Source: Erythrocercus mccallii
Lineage: Eukaryota; Chordata; Aves; Passeriformes; Dicruridae
Assembly: GCA_013397435.1 (NCBI GenBank)
Contig: VZRG01000005.1
Location: 891,508 to 955,507 of the forward strand
Length of the DNA stretch: 64,000 bases
Direction of reading: 5' to 3'
Below, in pieces: positions 40,401 to 54,060 of the stretch. Under the pieces are notes generated by a model that was not told the origin of the DNA, did no database searches, and was given only the letters and a program-made list of their open reading frames with translations. A program made the translations under genes and the position numbers. Position 1 is the first letter of the stretch. Each line of letters starts with the position of its first letter.

Positions 40401-41178
40401 TACATTTTGATCTTAGTGCACAGCTGTTAATGGGATATGCTTCCACTCCAGAGCAATTCAGATTGATTTTGTTTCTACTTCAGAAATATATTACAGTAGA
40501 GCCACAGTATATAAAAGGGCTCAGTGTGTTGAGATGAAGTAGCCTCACGGTATTTGCAGCTTCTAATGGGAGCTCACTACATTTAGAGCAGAAGTGCTGA
40601 TTGATTGTCTGGTGCTCAGGCTAATTGATATGGTGCTGTTAGTCTGAAGCCCTCAGCTCCATCAAAATCACACATGACATTGCTCCTGTGCCTCAATATT
40701 GACTGGGTAGTTCATATGATAAAAGCAACATGTTTTGGAAGAGACTTCCAGAGCTGAGTGGATCTTCCTTCGGCATCAGTTACATTCTTTCCAGAAAGGC
40801 TTCCTGCCTAGAGTAGCATTATTCCTCTGCTGGAAAATTTTAAAAAGGATGTTCTCAGGTCCGTTTATTTTTAATGGGCTTAGATTCGGTCACTGAGATC
40901 TTGTGAGGTCAGAAGAATGGAATGAAAGTGGTCACAGATGACACTTGAGCTATTTCCACAGCTGGATGCACACCAGCCAGAGTAGGCGGTCCTCTGCAGA
41001 TGAATTAGTTCGTTGAAATACATGATACAAAACATCTGTTACAATGAGAACAAACAAAAACAATGTGCCTTTGAAGGCTGGGATTTGTTGGGAGCTGCTT
41101 GCAAGGGTGCTGAATGAGGCAGTTGTCAGAAAGTCAGAAACATTTTTAGGCTTGGCCTTGTGTGAACTAAAGCAAAAC

Positions 41179-41197
41179 TATGTGGTAAAACCACATA
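41179..41197. repeat. Perfect inverted repeat with 8-bp arms
   Basis: TATGTGGT AAA ACCACATA. The arms contain TGTGGT and its complement ACCACA, the core recognised by RUNX-family factors. Short enough to be chance. Confidence 0.6.
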
Positions 41198-44100
41198 AAT
41201 TCAATTAAGCAAAAGACCCTCTTTACCCAAATTTTGTTGCACTGATTCCTCATACAGCAATGGGGAGGGAGAGAACTCCTCTGTACCAAATGTTTTTTAT
41301 ACCCTAAACCACGTTTAATACAATGGTATAACTCCAGCTGAGTGGCTGTAAAAACTTAGAAGCTACAGTGGTATAGTAACTGTTATTCTGTCAGTTGTTC
41401 CCTGTGCTGCTTTATTACCAGCTGTCTTGAAGTGCATTAGATGTTTTTCATTGTCACTGCCACCTGATGACAAATAAAACCTTCAAAATGTTTTTGCTTG
41501 AAGGAATAACTCACAGCTGCTAGCCAGAAGTAGACCTTTCACATCACCTTAATGAGCCGGAGCAATCCAAACATTCTCACCTCATTTTACTCTTACAAGG
41601 CAGTTACTTTTGGCTGCCTTTGGTTTCGTTTCTCATAGTTGAGCTGGTGAGGAAGCAGGAATACTAAGATATTTATGGAGTAAACAAATATGCTGTGTGT
41701 ATTAAGACTGAAGACAAATCAATCAAAGCCAAGTGTTTATCAGTTATTATAGAGCAGCATTGTTCTCATGGACAGTTTAAAGAAAACACAGCACTCTTAA
41801 TACATTATTTCAGCCATGGTAATGATGAATTAGATGCAGGTATACATCAAAGCATTGGTTCCCCTCTTTTTTTTCCTTTTCTCCTAAATTGAGCATGCTA
41901 ACTGTCACACAGATTTGATGGATGAGAATCGTGTCCTAGATACATAATAGGAAAAGGTTGCACTACCACAAAATGCTCCCTAAGAGGTTTGGGTACCCAG
42001 TCTGTGTAAGCACATTAGGTAGACAATAGTAAAAAATAGTAAAAAAATAAAAAACCTAAATAGAAATTAGTCCTTTAGATCAAGCATGTGGTAGGGATAT
42101 GTGATTTTGGACCTGGAAAGCTTTTAGTTCATCTCCTGCTAGTGGCCTGCTGTGTCTGCACAAGGCTGCTAGGTTTTTTGTGGATCTCATGGGTGTCAGA
42201 CAGGCCACTGGGAGAGGGCCTCTTTTGTGGCTTTCCATCTAGGATCCAGTGGTGGGTGTCAGGAGAGGTGAGAAGTTGCAGAGGAAACAAAGTTAAACAA
42301 GGTTCTTGTATCGTTCAATTGATTCTAGTTTATGCTTTCCTGATGAGCGGGATGTCTGATTGTATATGTAGTCATAATTTATTATAGCTGTACAAGACAA
42401 TTATGTTAATCTTACTTTTATTTCCTAATATTCTTTGATCTCATACACATCAAAGATGTAAAATTTTAGTCTTGTTGGTAATTAGCTAGAAAGCAAATAT
42501 GTTGTCTGTCAGTACAGAGGATACAAAGCACAAGAAATTGTCCTGGGGGAGTCTAGATTTTAGACTAATTTTTTTTTCTCCTCATCAGATTTTTATTTCC
42601 CTTTCATCAGTTCCCTCAGCCATTAAATAAATGTACTGGAAGTAAACTTTGCCATTGTGAAATTCATTCAGCTTATTAAACTACCTAGTCAGTCAGTATG
42701 AATCCTCAATTGAGGAAAAGCAGTTTGGTACATCAAACAGAAATGAACATCAGTGTTTCCCAAAGTTGCAACAACCCCTTGCGGTTTGTACTGACGAAGG
42801 TTTCACGCTTGCATGCTGTTAGTTTTAAGCAGGCACAGGCTAATGCTGTGCACAGTTCTCATTTGATTCACCCATTATAGTCCAAAGGCTTTGATTTCTA
42901 ACTTGTGATTACTGCTCTGGTCAAGAACAGCAAATGAGGATACGCTAAATTATTTGGCTCTGCAGTTGCTCTTCAAAGCTGTCTTTCTGGAAAGAGAAAA
43001 CACACAGGGATTATTTTACAATTTCTGCAGTGAATCTCTGCATCAGTACTTTATGCCTCCAGCTGGTGGATTTATACATCGCAGTTTATTCTGGGGATCG
43101 ACCCCTCCCTCCACTTTTGTTCATGAATTGCAAAGAGATCATTATCTTCATAAATTTGTTTACAGTCCAAAACTTCCATATGAATAATTTATGGCAACAT
43201 TTCAGCCTAAGGATCCTTCTCAGTGTGCATAGCAAGTATTTATTAGATGGTTTCTTACTGGAAGTTTTTATTAGACTTGATTCTTTCCTGTTCCAAGGTT
43301 GGTTGTCCTTATCTTTATTAATTACTTCAGCTTCTAGACAAGATGGTTGTCTTGACAGAGAATAAAATTTTGTTTCTTGATTAAACAAGTCTGCAGGCAA
43401 CATAGGGCCACAAAATTTATAAATGCAAAAAAATCCAAAATCACTGAATTGCAATCTGAATCTGAAAACAAGAGTAGAATCATCTCTGCTAGAGATAATT
43501 AATTAATGAAAATCTGTCTGTGGTATAAAAAATCTTTTGGATACCTGCATAATAATGTACAGCTTGGCAACTGTCTCAGAAGATTAAAGCAATGTGAAAT
43601 CCTGGTAGCATTCAAACTGATGACAAAACTGTAATTTATTTAAGCAGGGCCAGGATTTCAAACCAAATTTTTAAGATCTGTACATTACTATGGTTGTTGG
43701 ATTACGGAAGTTTGACCCATTGAAATTGCAAACAGCTTCTGCTAAAATTTTTGTCTTGTCTATTTTGTCTTGAAGCTGTGCACTTCTGCATTACTTCCCT
43801 GAATTCATAATCATTTGCAGGGACACTGAACTGAAACACCAGAAGACAGTCCTTCATGATGCTGCAGTTCCTCGATATTAACAGAAAATACCACAGGAAA
43901 TACTACCAGAAAACCAGATTTCATGTACTTTTCAGTCCCACAAGTGGATTTTCTGTGTGCCTGGAAAAGTCACTGCAGAACACAAACGTGGCTGCCAAGA
44001 GGCTGGTCTCTACTGGAGTTTATTGGAACATCTGCTGTCAATTATGATGCATCTTTTGATGTCAAAGACAAAACAAGGGTTTGTTTGGTTTTTGGAGGAA

Positions 44101-47100
44101 AGGGTTTCACATATAATGAAGATTCACAATCATGCAGTGCACGGAACCCAGCCCTCGAGTCTCTGTCACTCTGGAATTAATTAGAGCGCTATTTTTCTAT
44201 CCACACAGCTCTCAACAAAAGATGGGAGTGTTAGCCATTTGCCTATCATCTCATTCCTATTTATCTTCCTTTGGATGTTTCTTGTTTCCTTTACCTCTGA
44301 GGCTACTCTTTGCCTCTGGCTAGGACTGACAAGACTATTACATATATAATACTCTGTGGATAATAAAACTTGGCTTTGTGGGCAGAATCAAATAATAGCT
44401 CTGAAACTTGTCTTCAAGTGAAAATGTGCAGAGAGAGAGGGTAGTGACATGGAAAAAGTTGTGAAAATGTTGTTTTGACTTCACTCCCAGAGAGAACTTA
44501 GGGAGTGGGGAAAGGATGAGAAGAAGAACAAAAACAAAATATCTATAATCTCCTTGTTTTCATCTCTGGGTTATTGAACTAATTTTAAGCTTTTTTTTTT
44601 CCCTTCAAATTTAGGTAAATTCTGAGATGACATGTCATTTTGAAATATGGTGGAAACATTGCTTTTTGACAGCTCCAATTTTTTTCATTCTTTTGGTCAC
44701 AATTATGTGCCAAGTGTGACCTGGATTCACAGGATGTTTTATTCTCCCTCAGAGTTTTTTTTTTACAAATAATTTACTGTTTATCTCAGCAATATGTGTA
44801 TACTATGCAGCTGGCCCTCTTTTCTCTAGCTTGCTCTGTGATTTGTTCCTCCAAAACATCTTCTTACCATCACGTAAAAGACATCTTACTGAACTCATGG
44901 CAGACTCAGCTGCCTGATCACTGTTTTGCAGAAGACTGATCATCCTCTTTGGGTCAAAGACTCACTCTGGTACATTTACCACAGTAGTGACTCACCAACT
45001 TATTCCTCTCTGGCTGTAGAGCAAGGTGCTCTCTGTTTTCTGAGACATTTTCAGAGCAGAATGTGGTAGTAGGCAGTTCCCATCAGCTGCCTTGTAGCCT
45101 GAAGATTTTTCTTCAGGTAGAGCTTAGAAAATTACTTTGAAAAAACTTGAACTGCTCTTTCTTGGCTCATTCCTGGGAACTCTGAAATTACTATTGACCA
45201 CAATGGTAGTTAATTTTATATGCCAGAGAAAATAAAAATAAAGATTTTTTTTTTTCCAGAGAAAACTGCACACCTTTACAATACTCAAATAGCTGAAAGA
45301 AACTCAGGAAAGCTGCCAAAAAAATAATTTTGATTTCAGCCTAAACTTCTGCAAATCAGATGGTGTGTGGAAACCACAAAATCGCAAAGTAAAGAACGTC
45401 TTGTCATATGTTAGGATCTGACTGCTTGCTTTGTATTCACATGGACTACTACACAGTGGCTGGTAGGAAATGGTGGCATACAAGATAAAGCTACAATAAA
45501 TCAAAGCTTTTTGTAGAGATTACTGCAGCATGTATGGATAAGCATAAACTGGAGTTACTTAACTGATTTACTCCAGTAAATTAATTTAGAGAAAACTGAA
45601 GCAGCAGACTTTGACTTCTTTTGTCCATGTTGCTTTGGCAACTCCTCTGAAACTGGTAGTGTGATGGCACGGATATGGTCCATTCACTAGCGTGGAGAAA
45701 GGAACAGTCTTTGGTTGTTACCGTCCTTCTGATAAAATAGAGTGCCCAGAAAAGACCCCATAGCCACCACCAAAGGTTGGTGGCAAACGCCCTTTGTAGA
45801 TGGAGCAGCATGCACGAAAATGACCACGCAAGTCTCTCCCCTCTGTGTCATCAGTGCTCTCCACCTTCGAGCTAACCTGTGGAGATGCAGCCCCCTACCT
45901 TTCCCAGTCCTTCAGAAGGCTGTTGGACGCCACCAGTCACAGTGATGTATCTCTGTGGTGGAGGGTTTCTCTGTGGGTAGCTGATACCTGAACATAACTG
46001 AGCAGCTGTTGTTTGATAACAACTTTCAGTCCCAGCAATGACCAAACCTGGTGACCCAGCACCGAGACTCCCTCCCTATTCTATTACCAGGCCCCTGAGC
46101 CACTCTGTTCCACCCCCTCCATGTACTTTCAATATATTTAACGTGTTACAGCTGTGCTCACTGCTATACAATAGTTAAGAGAACTGCCAGCATTTCCAGT
46201 ATGAACTCGTATTTTAAGGATAATAACTCAGTTGTAAAAATGTGCTCTAGGCTGAAACTTTATAAGGAAGATTTCTGCCCAAGAGTGACTTTATCTGGAC
46301 AGAAAACAAAAGGGGAAATATATCAATGTAGTCATTCTTAATCAGTAAAGATATATTAAAAAGAAAGTAGAGTAATCCTTGCTGGATCACTTACTTTCTC
46401 TTCTTTCTTGCTTAATAATAGCCGAAACCTTCATCTTTCTGAACTTTTCATATCTACTTCTTAGACTAGTTGAATCATTTTCACACTGAATATTTACTTG
46501 GTTGCTTTTAAATTGCTTTTCCTCAATATTTTCATTTGCTTTTAAAAGACAATGGGGTGTAGAGCAAAGTAGACTCAGGTTAGCCATCTTCTCTTATTTA
46601 TTTCAAATCTGCTCAGCATGAATCAGGAATTAAAATTTATCCTTTTCTTGATCAATTTGGACTGGTGTGTGTGATTGGAACTGCCTGTTTTCTTTGGGCC
46701 TGCAGTGGTGATGACCCAAGACGTATCCCCCAGTCTGAACACTCATGGACTTAGGAAAGTTCAGATGTAGATGCAGACTCATCCCAGAACCCTGATAACA
46801 GACCAGCTCTTGAGTCCTCTATATATCACACAGGATTTAAAACACAGGTCTTTGGTAGAAGGGAGATTTATAAATGTTAAGTGTTTACCACACAGACTGG
46901 TGTCACTGGAAGTACCTTAAAGTAAACAAGAACTTAAAATACCTATTTTTTAGTTTAAAAATCTGTTTACGCTCTCTAGACTCCATCTTTTCTGACTGGT
47001 GACACATACTGAAGGCTTGAATTTGATTTATCTATAAGACTTGTACCTTCATGGATTTAGATCTGGTTACCTTCGAAGGACATGCTCTGTGTGCTTGCTG

Positions 47101-50100
47101 CCATCAGCTTTACTGGCCTCTTGTGGTCTCATGCATCTGGGAGAGAAGTTTTAGGTAGCAACACTTCTGCAACCACAGTTTGTCCAGATTGTACCTATAG
47201 TCTCAGTTCAAAACAGTGTCTGAACTGCAATGCTGTCATTGGGAGCATCATCCAAAGCAGGGTGAAGTGTCCGGGAGCAGCAAAAGCCAGGTGTTGGTGA
47301 CATTTTGCTTGTAGAGAAGGAGCAACTGGTCTGGAGTTTTTAGAGTCAGAAAAATCATGCTTAAAATTTGTAAAGGCATGAGTGAGGCATAGTCTTGTGT
47401 TACTTTTAATGATGGAATATAAGGTAAGAAGGCACTATTGGAAATATGTGCCTCAGTCTTGGATTTGAGGTCTGTCAGAAAGTTGGCACTGGCAGGTAAC
47501 CTGTTTTAACCAGTTGAAGGGCAAATCCCACTACAGGAGTGGATTCCATCCGTAGCCTCTCCTAAGGAATTACAAGTCCAGAAAATAAAATGCAATTTGG
47601 GATCTGGGCCAGGACATTCAGGCTGTGAAAATTTTGGGGCTTAAATGAGAGGAAAGGCAGGCTGCAATCGTTTTCTTTCCATTACTGTGTGGGAAAGGGC
47701 TTTGTTTAACATTACTGGTTACAAATGTAACAGAACATGACAGAGAGACAGATTTGTTCTCTCTAATAAGGGCACATTTTTAGTTTTAAAGATTGGTATG
47801 AATCACTGTGATCTAGAACTGAATTGGTACATAACATGAACAGTGGCTTAGTACAAGGTTTCCCAGTCTATCATCTTCAAGTCTGAAATTTATTATTGAA
47901 CAGAAGCATATCTTTAGAAAAACATCCTTACTCACCCTGGGTTTCATTTATAGCATCTTCTGCTGTCTGTCTTTCCTAATAGGTAGGATAAGAAGGATTC
48001 CTGTGAAGATTATGTGCATATTATTGGTCCTCATCAGCTTTCCATAACTTTTAAATTTGAAAAATTGTATGAGAAGGGAAAGGACATAATTTTTAGACCC
48101 TCCTTTTTATCTTCCTTTGTGCAGGAGCTGGCAACAAGGAGTTGAGATGTAGGCAGCAGATGACAGTGCATCCTCATGGAGGATGGACATTGTGTTTGTA
48201 GCTAAATTCAGGAGTGATACAGCAACATTAACATCAGCATTTCAAGGTGGCTTTCTACCCACCCCATGCAGCTGTGTACCTGGATTACATGGTAGCCCTT
48301 ACATCAGCCTGGCTCTGAGAGTGCAGCCTAGATTTGGGCCTAGCCCAGGAGTTAGCTCTGATGTTGAAGAGTTGCCTTTGGCTTGACATTGGAAGGGCTG
48401 ACATGAAGTCCAGGAGCAACTGTGTGAAGCTGCCTTGTTGATATTGTCCATCACTAATAAATTCTGGTTTACGAGAGCCTTTCTGATCTCAGAGTTGCAG
48501 GGACACATCCTGATACTAAACCATTCCCTGACCAGTTCCTGCTGTCCTCTCAAGTATTTGGAATCTCGCAGAGGAGCACTCTGCTGTCTGCCACCCTAGC
48601 ACCTCAGTTTGTCTCCTTGGAACTTCATTCAGTGATGAAGTGATTCCCACCTCACTTTTTTGAAAGCTGAAGGTATTTCAGATTTTTCCATCTAAGTCTG
48701 GTTGTGTTAAGTCCTCGTAGTGTTGTGGAGTTAACACCACGCACAGTAATACCATTTTCTTCATTGTGTAGAGTGTCATTTTTGTCATCTTACCTCTAAT
48801 ATGACCTCCATATATAGGATTATATTGCCAGCCTGCTTTTCTGTTTGGTTTTGGGGTGGTTTTTGTCTCATTGATAGTCAGTTCCTCATAATTTCTGATG
48901 TGTCCCAGTTTCAGTGTTTGTCCTTCCAATGAGGGAATCTTTTAATCCAGCTCATATGTTAGATTACAGCTCACACAGTCCCTCCAGGTGTTGGACAGGA
49001 AACAAAACACAGCACATCTGTTACAGATCCCAGCTGCTGCCTTGTCAGTGGCCATTGCAGTGTTGAGGCTAGAAGTACATTTAAAAGAAATGTCATGGGC
49101 ATTTCCTCCCCAAACTGAGTTAAGCACTCTCTGTGCCTGGCAAATGACCTATGCACTCAATCTTGCCAGAAAAGCAGAGATCAACAGCCAGGTGTATCAG
49201 GTCAAGTCTGTTGTCATGCCTTTATGGATCACACAGACACGTGGGACTGCCTCACCTTGCAGGGAAAACATGAAGCCCAGGGAGAGACAAGGTCCCACTA
49301 CATTAAACACATCTTACATACTCTCATATCACCAAGCTTCTCTGTACCTCGACATAAAAGCACAAGCCTCTGGAGGCAAAATTTCCTGTCAAGCATCTTC
49401 CTTGTTTTAGGAGCATGTTTGTCTGAGTAAAATAGTAAGCATTTTCAGCCAGTAACAGAAGTTTGTCCTCATTGCTCATTAAATTTACTCATGAACAAGT
49501 TTAAAAACCAGTCACTGTTGCTCTTAGTTTTCTTTGCCGTAATAAATCCTGCACTGAGAGTTTCAAACATTAATGAAAACCTATCCACACACTGAAAAAA
49601 TGTTGTGGCTTGAGTGGGTATAATAGAATTGGCAATGCAATTTGTCTGCCCATGTGTAATTTTGTGTGTGTACATATGTATATGTAAAATCAAAATATTG
49701 AGGATACAAATATAGCATCCTTTTTGAAAGTTTCATTTAAACCCATTAAAACAAGGAAGTGAAAATTTAGGCTAAAGACTGATGCTGGCCTGTATTTCAA
49801 TCATACGGCTTGATATAATATCCATTTATTACCTTGTTAGAACTAGGATATGCCATTAAGTGAATTTTCACACCTGGTTATAGGCAAGAAGGCAGGGAAT
49901 ACAACAGAACTGTTTGAGGGGAAGTATTATTTGGATTTAACTTTAATAGGTGAAATTCTCTTCTGATGTCAAGAAAACTAGTCCACAGAAATGAGACTCC
50001 TGATTCCCATTTACTAGGATGACACATCAGCTACTGGGAGACAGTGGAGGAAGGAAGGATTTCATCCACATCAGAATTTATATATAAGAATATAAACAGA

Positions 50101-53100
50101 ATGAAATTGCTTGTTTTGACATGGATTGAAATCTTTCTTTTGTGAAATCTGATAGTGGGAAGGAAAGGAGAAGATTTGATCTGTGTATTGCAGTAGTTAT
50201 GTCCCAGGCAAATTACCACCTTTGTGTTTCTTTTTTGTCTTCTGGGGATGCTAAACCGTATTTGAGAGTTGTGAGGATTCTTTTGTTCGTGGTGGCTGTT
50301 CTTGACATAACAAAAGCACTGATATGTGGTGTGGCTACATAAAGCCATCATACAGCCAAGTGCATACTCATAAACTGAAGAGCAGGATAAAAGCAAATGA
50401 TATTTCTCATTCCCTTCTAGTATTGCCTGATATAATACATTTATTAACTGGTACAATATCATTTCAGGTATTGCTTTATTTGTGCACACAGTTACTAATA
50501 TAAAACTTTTCCTATTGTATCAACTGTTTTTTCCTCATATCTTGATGTTCCCATTTCTAAATCTTTTCAATCTGTATTTGTACATGTAGGGTAGTATCTG
50601 TACATTATCAAAAGCTGTATTTCAAACTAGGAGATAGGAAATACAAGGCAAGAAGGGGAATGGTAAAGAAACCATCCAAAAAACCTTGGCTATTGAAGAA
50701 AGGTGACTCAAGGGTCACCTTTGTTCTTTATTTACTGCGCTATATTTGGATTCTTAATCCTTTAAAACCAGTTACTTCTGGGCAGTAACTCTCTTGGACC
50801 TATGACATATACTTTCAGCTGAGGAAAGAAGTTCACAAACATATAGCAAAAACATAACAAATGGAAAGCAAATATGCCCGTTGCTTCTAGGAGGTTCAAC
50901 TGAATTATGAAGGCGATGTCACATAAGAATTTGAGTTTATGCCCAAGATTCAAAATATTGCCATGTGAACTTGTGGTTTTGTATCCAGTACATAAGCAGG
51001 GCTCAGATACAGATCAGGCTGTATCAGATTTGCCTATTGCAAAGTTAAAGCTGCTTTAATTTAGTGGAGGGTTTGGGCTTCTTGCTTGCTTTACCACATT
51101 TTTAGCAAGCTTTTGAAATCAATAATGTAATGAAATCAAATCCTAAGACTTGCAGAGTATACATTTTTATATATAGATGTTTATATATATATAGATGATC
51201 TTCACTACACTTAAATCATAATTTAATCTCTCATAAATTGCCAAATGCCAACAGCAGTTGCTACCTTTTCACTGAGAAAAGGAAATAAGTTTTCTTTTGT
51301 TTTGGAATATCAACAAGTATTACCAGCAGAGCTGATGACAGAGGACAGAGGATTTCACAGCTACCTTTAATCTTTCCGCAACAGTCATAGGAGTTTGGTC
51401 CTTACCAACCAGTTTGGAGTAGTTCAGTGGATTCTTTTCCAACAAGGGGACCTGTTTTTTCTGCTTCCTGTAGGGGGAAACCCAAGGAGATCAGACAAGT
51501 CAGACTAGACAGAGCAGTTAATCATTCGAAATATGGCCATCATTTGTTCAGTGTGCAGAGAGGGTGTATTTATCTGCAAAAAAGCATGCATGTTGATTTT
51601 TTTCATATTAATTCTTGATAGATATGGCTGTCTGATAAGTATAAGGAAAGTCATCCTTTCACTCAGCTTAATAAAACCTCAAGAAACAACATGTTCTTGA
51701 TAACATAAAGGCATTCACTTGGTAGTAGGGTAATATATTTTCAGATGGTACATATATGTCTGCACAAGCTATCTGTAAACAAATTCAAAAAGTAAGTTTT
51801 CTGCTGTAAAGTTTGTTGGCTTTATGTTGGCCAGTATTTACAAAGCAGAATTTTTAAGTGTGATTAACTTGTTAAAACATCTTAAATAAGGGAAAAGTAA
51901 ACTCTAAAATAGACAGATGTTTACTGTAAGCTTTAAAAGCTATTTATTCAGCTGTCATTTTCCCCATAAGTCCAATATCAGTATCAGAACACTGGAATAA
52001 ACCAGAAGCCTTTAATGCAGTTCATTACAGTACAAAGCTGTGACTAACTAATCCATCCTCCCACTGGGCCCTAAGTGCATCTCTCAACTAGTGAACTCTC
52101 CATTCCTAAAGCCTCCTAAAACACTTTTTATTTCTGATGTCACTTTCCCACCCCTCAACAGACAAAAGGTGGCATGTGTCTTTGCACCAACATAGACATG
52201 TTCTGCTGATGCCTTTTGACATTGGCAAATACTTAAAAATATTTCACCTCATATAATAAACTGTATTTGGTGTTCTTCCTGTAATTTGAGTTTGTTGCCA
52301 TAGAGGGGGTGTGCAGTGTTCATAGTTAATAAAGTCAGGCTTCTGTCTTTGTAAGTGATAGACTATATTCTGAAATATATACATTCACTTTCTTACAGGA
52401 AAAGTATGTTCATAAAGCTTAAAGCATTCTAAAACAGCAAGGTCTTTCAAAGAAAATTAAGAGGAAATCAAATCTGCATGTCAGCTTATCTTAGATTTAT
52501 CAAAACATTGCAAAAAACATGCATGTCTGTATCATTATTCCTTACCATTTGCCCTGTTAATTTCTTTTAAAACCACTCTAGCATTGACACAATTGTATGA
52601 CAAATCATATGCTGAGGATATCTTGCCAAATTTAAACATTATAATAACCAGTTTCATGTGGGAATTACAAAAAAAAAGCGAGGCAACAGGACAACAGGAC
52701 AGACCTAAATAATTGACAGGCCAGCTACTTTTTTGGCAAAGACAGTGGCAAAAACCTCGCAGTAATTTCTTCTATGGGTTTTTTACAATTAAACTGGGCC
52801 TTAAGTAATAGTTTGCAATGCTAAGATGCCTTTCCATACATTTACAAACTCAGTAAAATCCAAACAGAGGAAGATGAAACAATATGTTTGATGTAACCTT
52901 TGCCAGTAGCCAACTGGATGTTTATCAGCAATTACATATTATAGGCTGAAAACAATCAAATTACTTTTAATATGATGGCAACATCTGATGCAAGACATTT
53001 TTGCCTTCTACAGCTAAATAAATTGAATATGAATGGACTTGACAGCATGTATTATGAAATGCATTATGGTCTGGAGACTGTGTGTCGCCCTAACAACCAG

Positions 53101-53609
53101 ACGATATTTCCTTAATTAAGTATAATTTCTTTCCTACGTGATCACAAGAAGATTCTGATTTGCTGAATTAATGATCTGGGAAATGCATGTAATTCTCTGC
53201 TCTAGGTAACTGTCAGCTTAAAACATGTTAAGCTGTCTTAGGAAAGCTGCAAATACTTGATCTGTTTTCCCAGCTTCTTTTTTCTAGCGTATTAAATGGT
53301 GTATATTTAGGAAGAGGAATATGTATATTTTCAATTTGAAAATGATATGTCTTCTGTCTCTGAGCAATTTTTTTGTCCTTGATATATTTTCTCTCCAGTC
53401 CATATTTTTTTAATAGTTTGTTCGCAATACCTGTCCTGCTTACTTATTTGCTGAAAGACATTTGCTCTCAGACTTTTCATTCTATGTCTGGCAGTTGCGT
53501 TTGTTACACCAAACCATAAGACTCCCTTCATCACTGCTCCTTCTTAATTTCCAGGTTCCTGAATTTATACCCAGGAATAAGTATCAGTCCGTCATATAAG
53601 TAATGACAG

Positions 53610-54060
53610 CAAGTTCCTCCAACCATATTTTGCAATAAGCATCTTTTCACGGGATTGCATCCAGAGGGTTCTTGATGATCTCCAGTGAGGGAGAATCCAC
53701 AACCTCTCTGGGCAACCTGTTCCAATACAAGATCAGCAGCACAGAAAAGAAGTTCTTCCCCAGGAACTTCCTAAGCATCAGCCTGTTGCCTCTTGCCTGA
53801 TTGCTTGGCAACACTGAGAAGAGCCTGGTTCCATGCTCTTAACACCTTCCCTTCAGATACATTGATGCCCTCTAATCATCTTCATGCCCCCCCTCTGAAC
53901 CCTCGCAAACAGGTCCACATTCTCTTTATACTGGGGCCCCCAGAGCTGGATGCATCTCTCAAAGTGGGATCTCACAAATATGGAGAAGAGAGGGAGAATC
54001 ACCTTCCTTGACATCTTGTCTGTCATGGAAAGCCCTGAGGCAATTCTCCACCTTTTAGCC
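53610..54060 (-). mobile_element. CR1 LINE fragment, 3' region, minus strand
   Basis: The plus strand reads the antisense of a CR1 3' part: ATCCACAACCTCTCTGGGCA then ACCTGTTCCAATAC; further on AATCATCTTCATGCCC, ACAGGTCCACATTCTCTTTA, CCCCAGAGCTGGATGCA, GGGATCTCACAAATATGGAG and GAGGGAGAATCACCTTCCTT. These are hallmark CR1 segments in consistent order. It is 5'-truncated, as usual for CR1, and its 3' tail (near 53610-53650) has decayed past recognition, without the terminal octamers. Frames are broken; there is no functional reverse transcriptase. Outer boundaries are approximate. Confidence 0.85.

Noticed and set aside
40073..40537. 154-codon open frame, the longest in the window
   Set aside because: No domain, motif or family resemblance; Leu/Ile/Phe-rich as expected from AT-rich DNA. 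The ATG has no clear context, and one chance frame of this length in 64 kb of AT-rich sequence is plausible.
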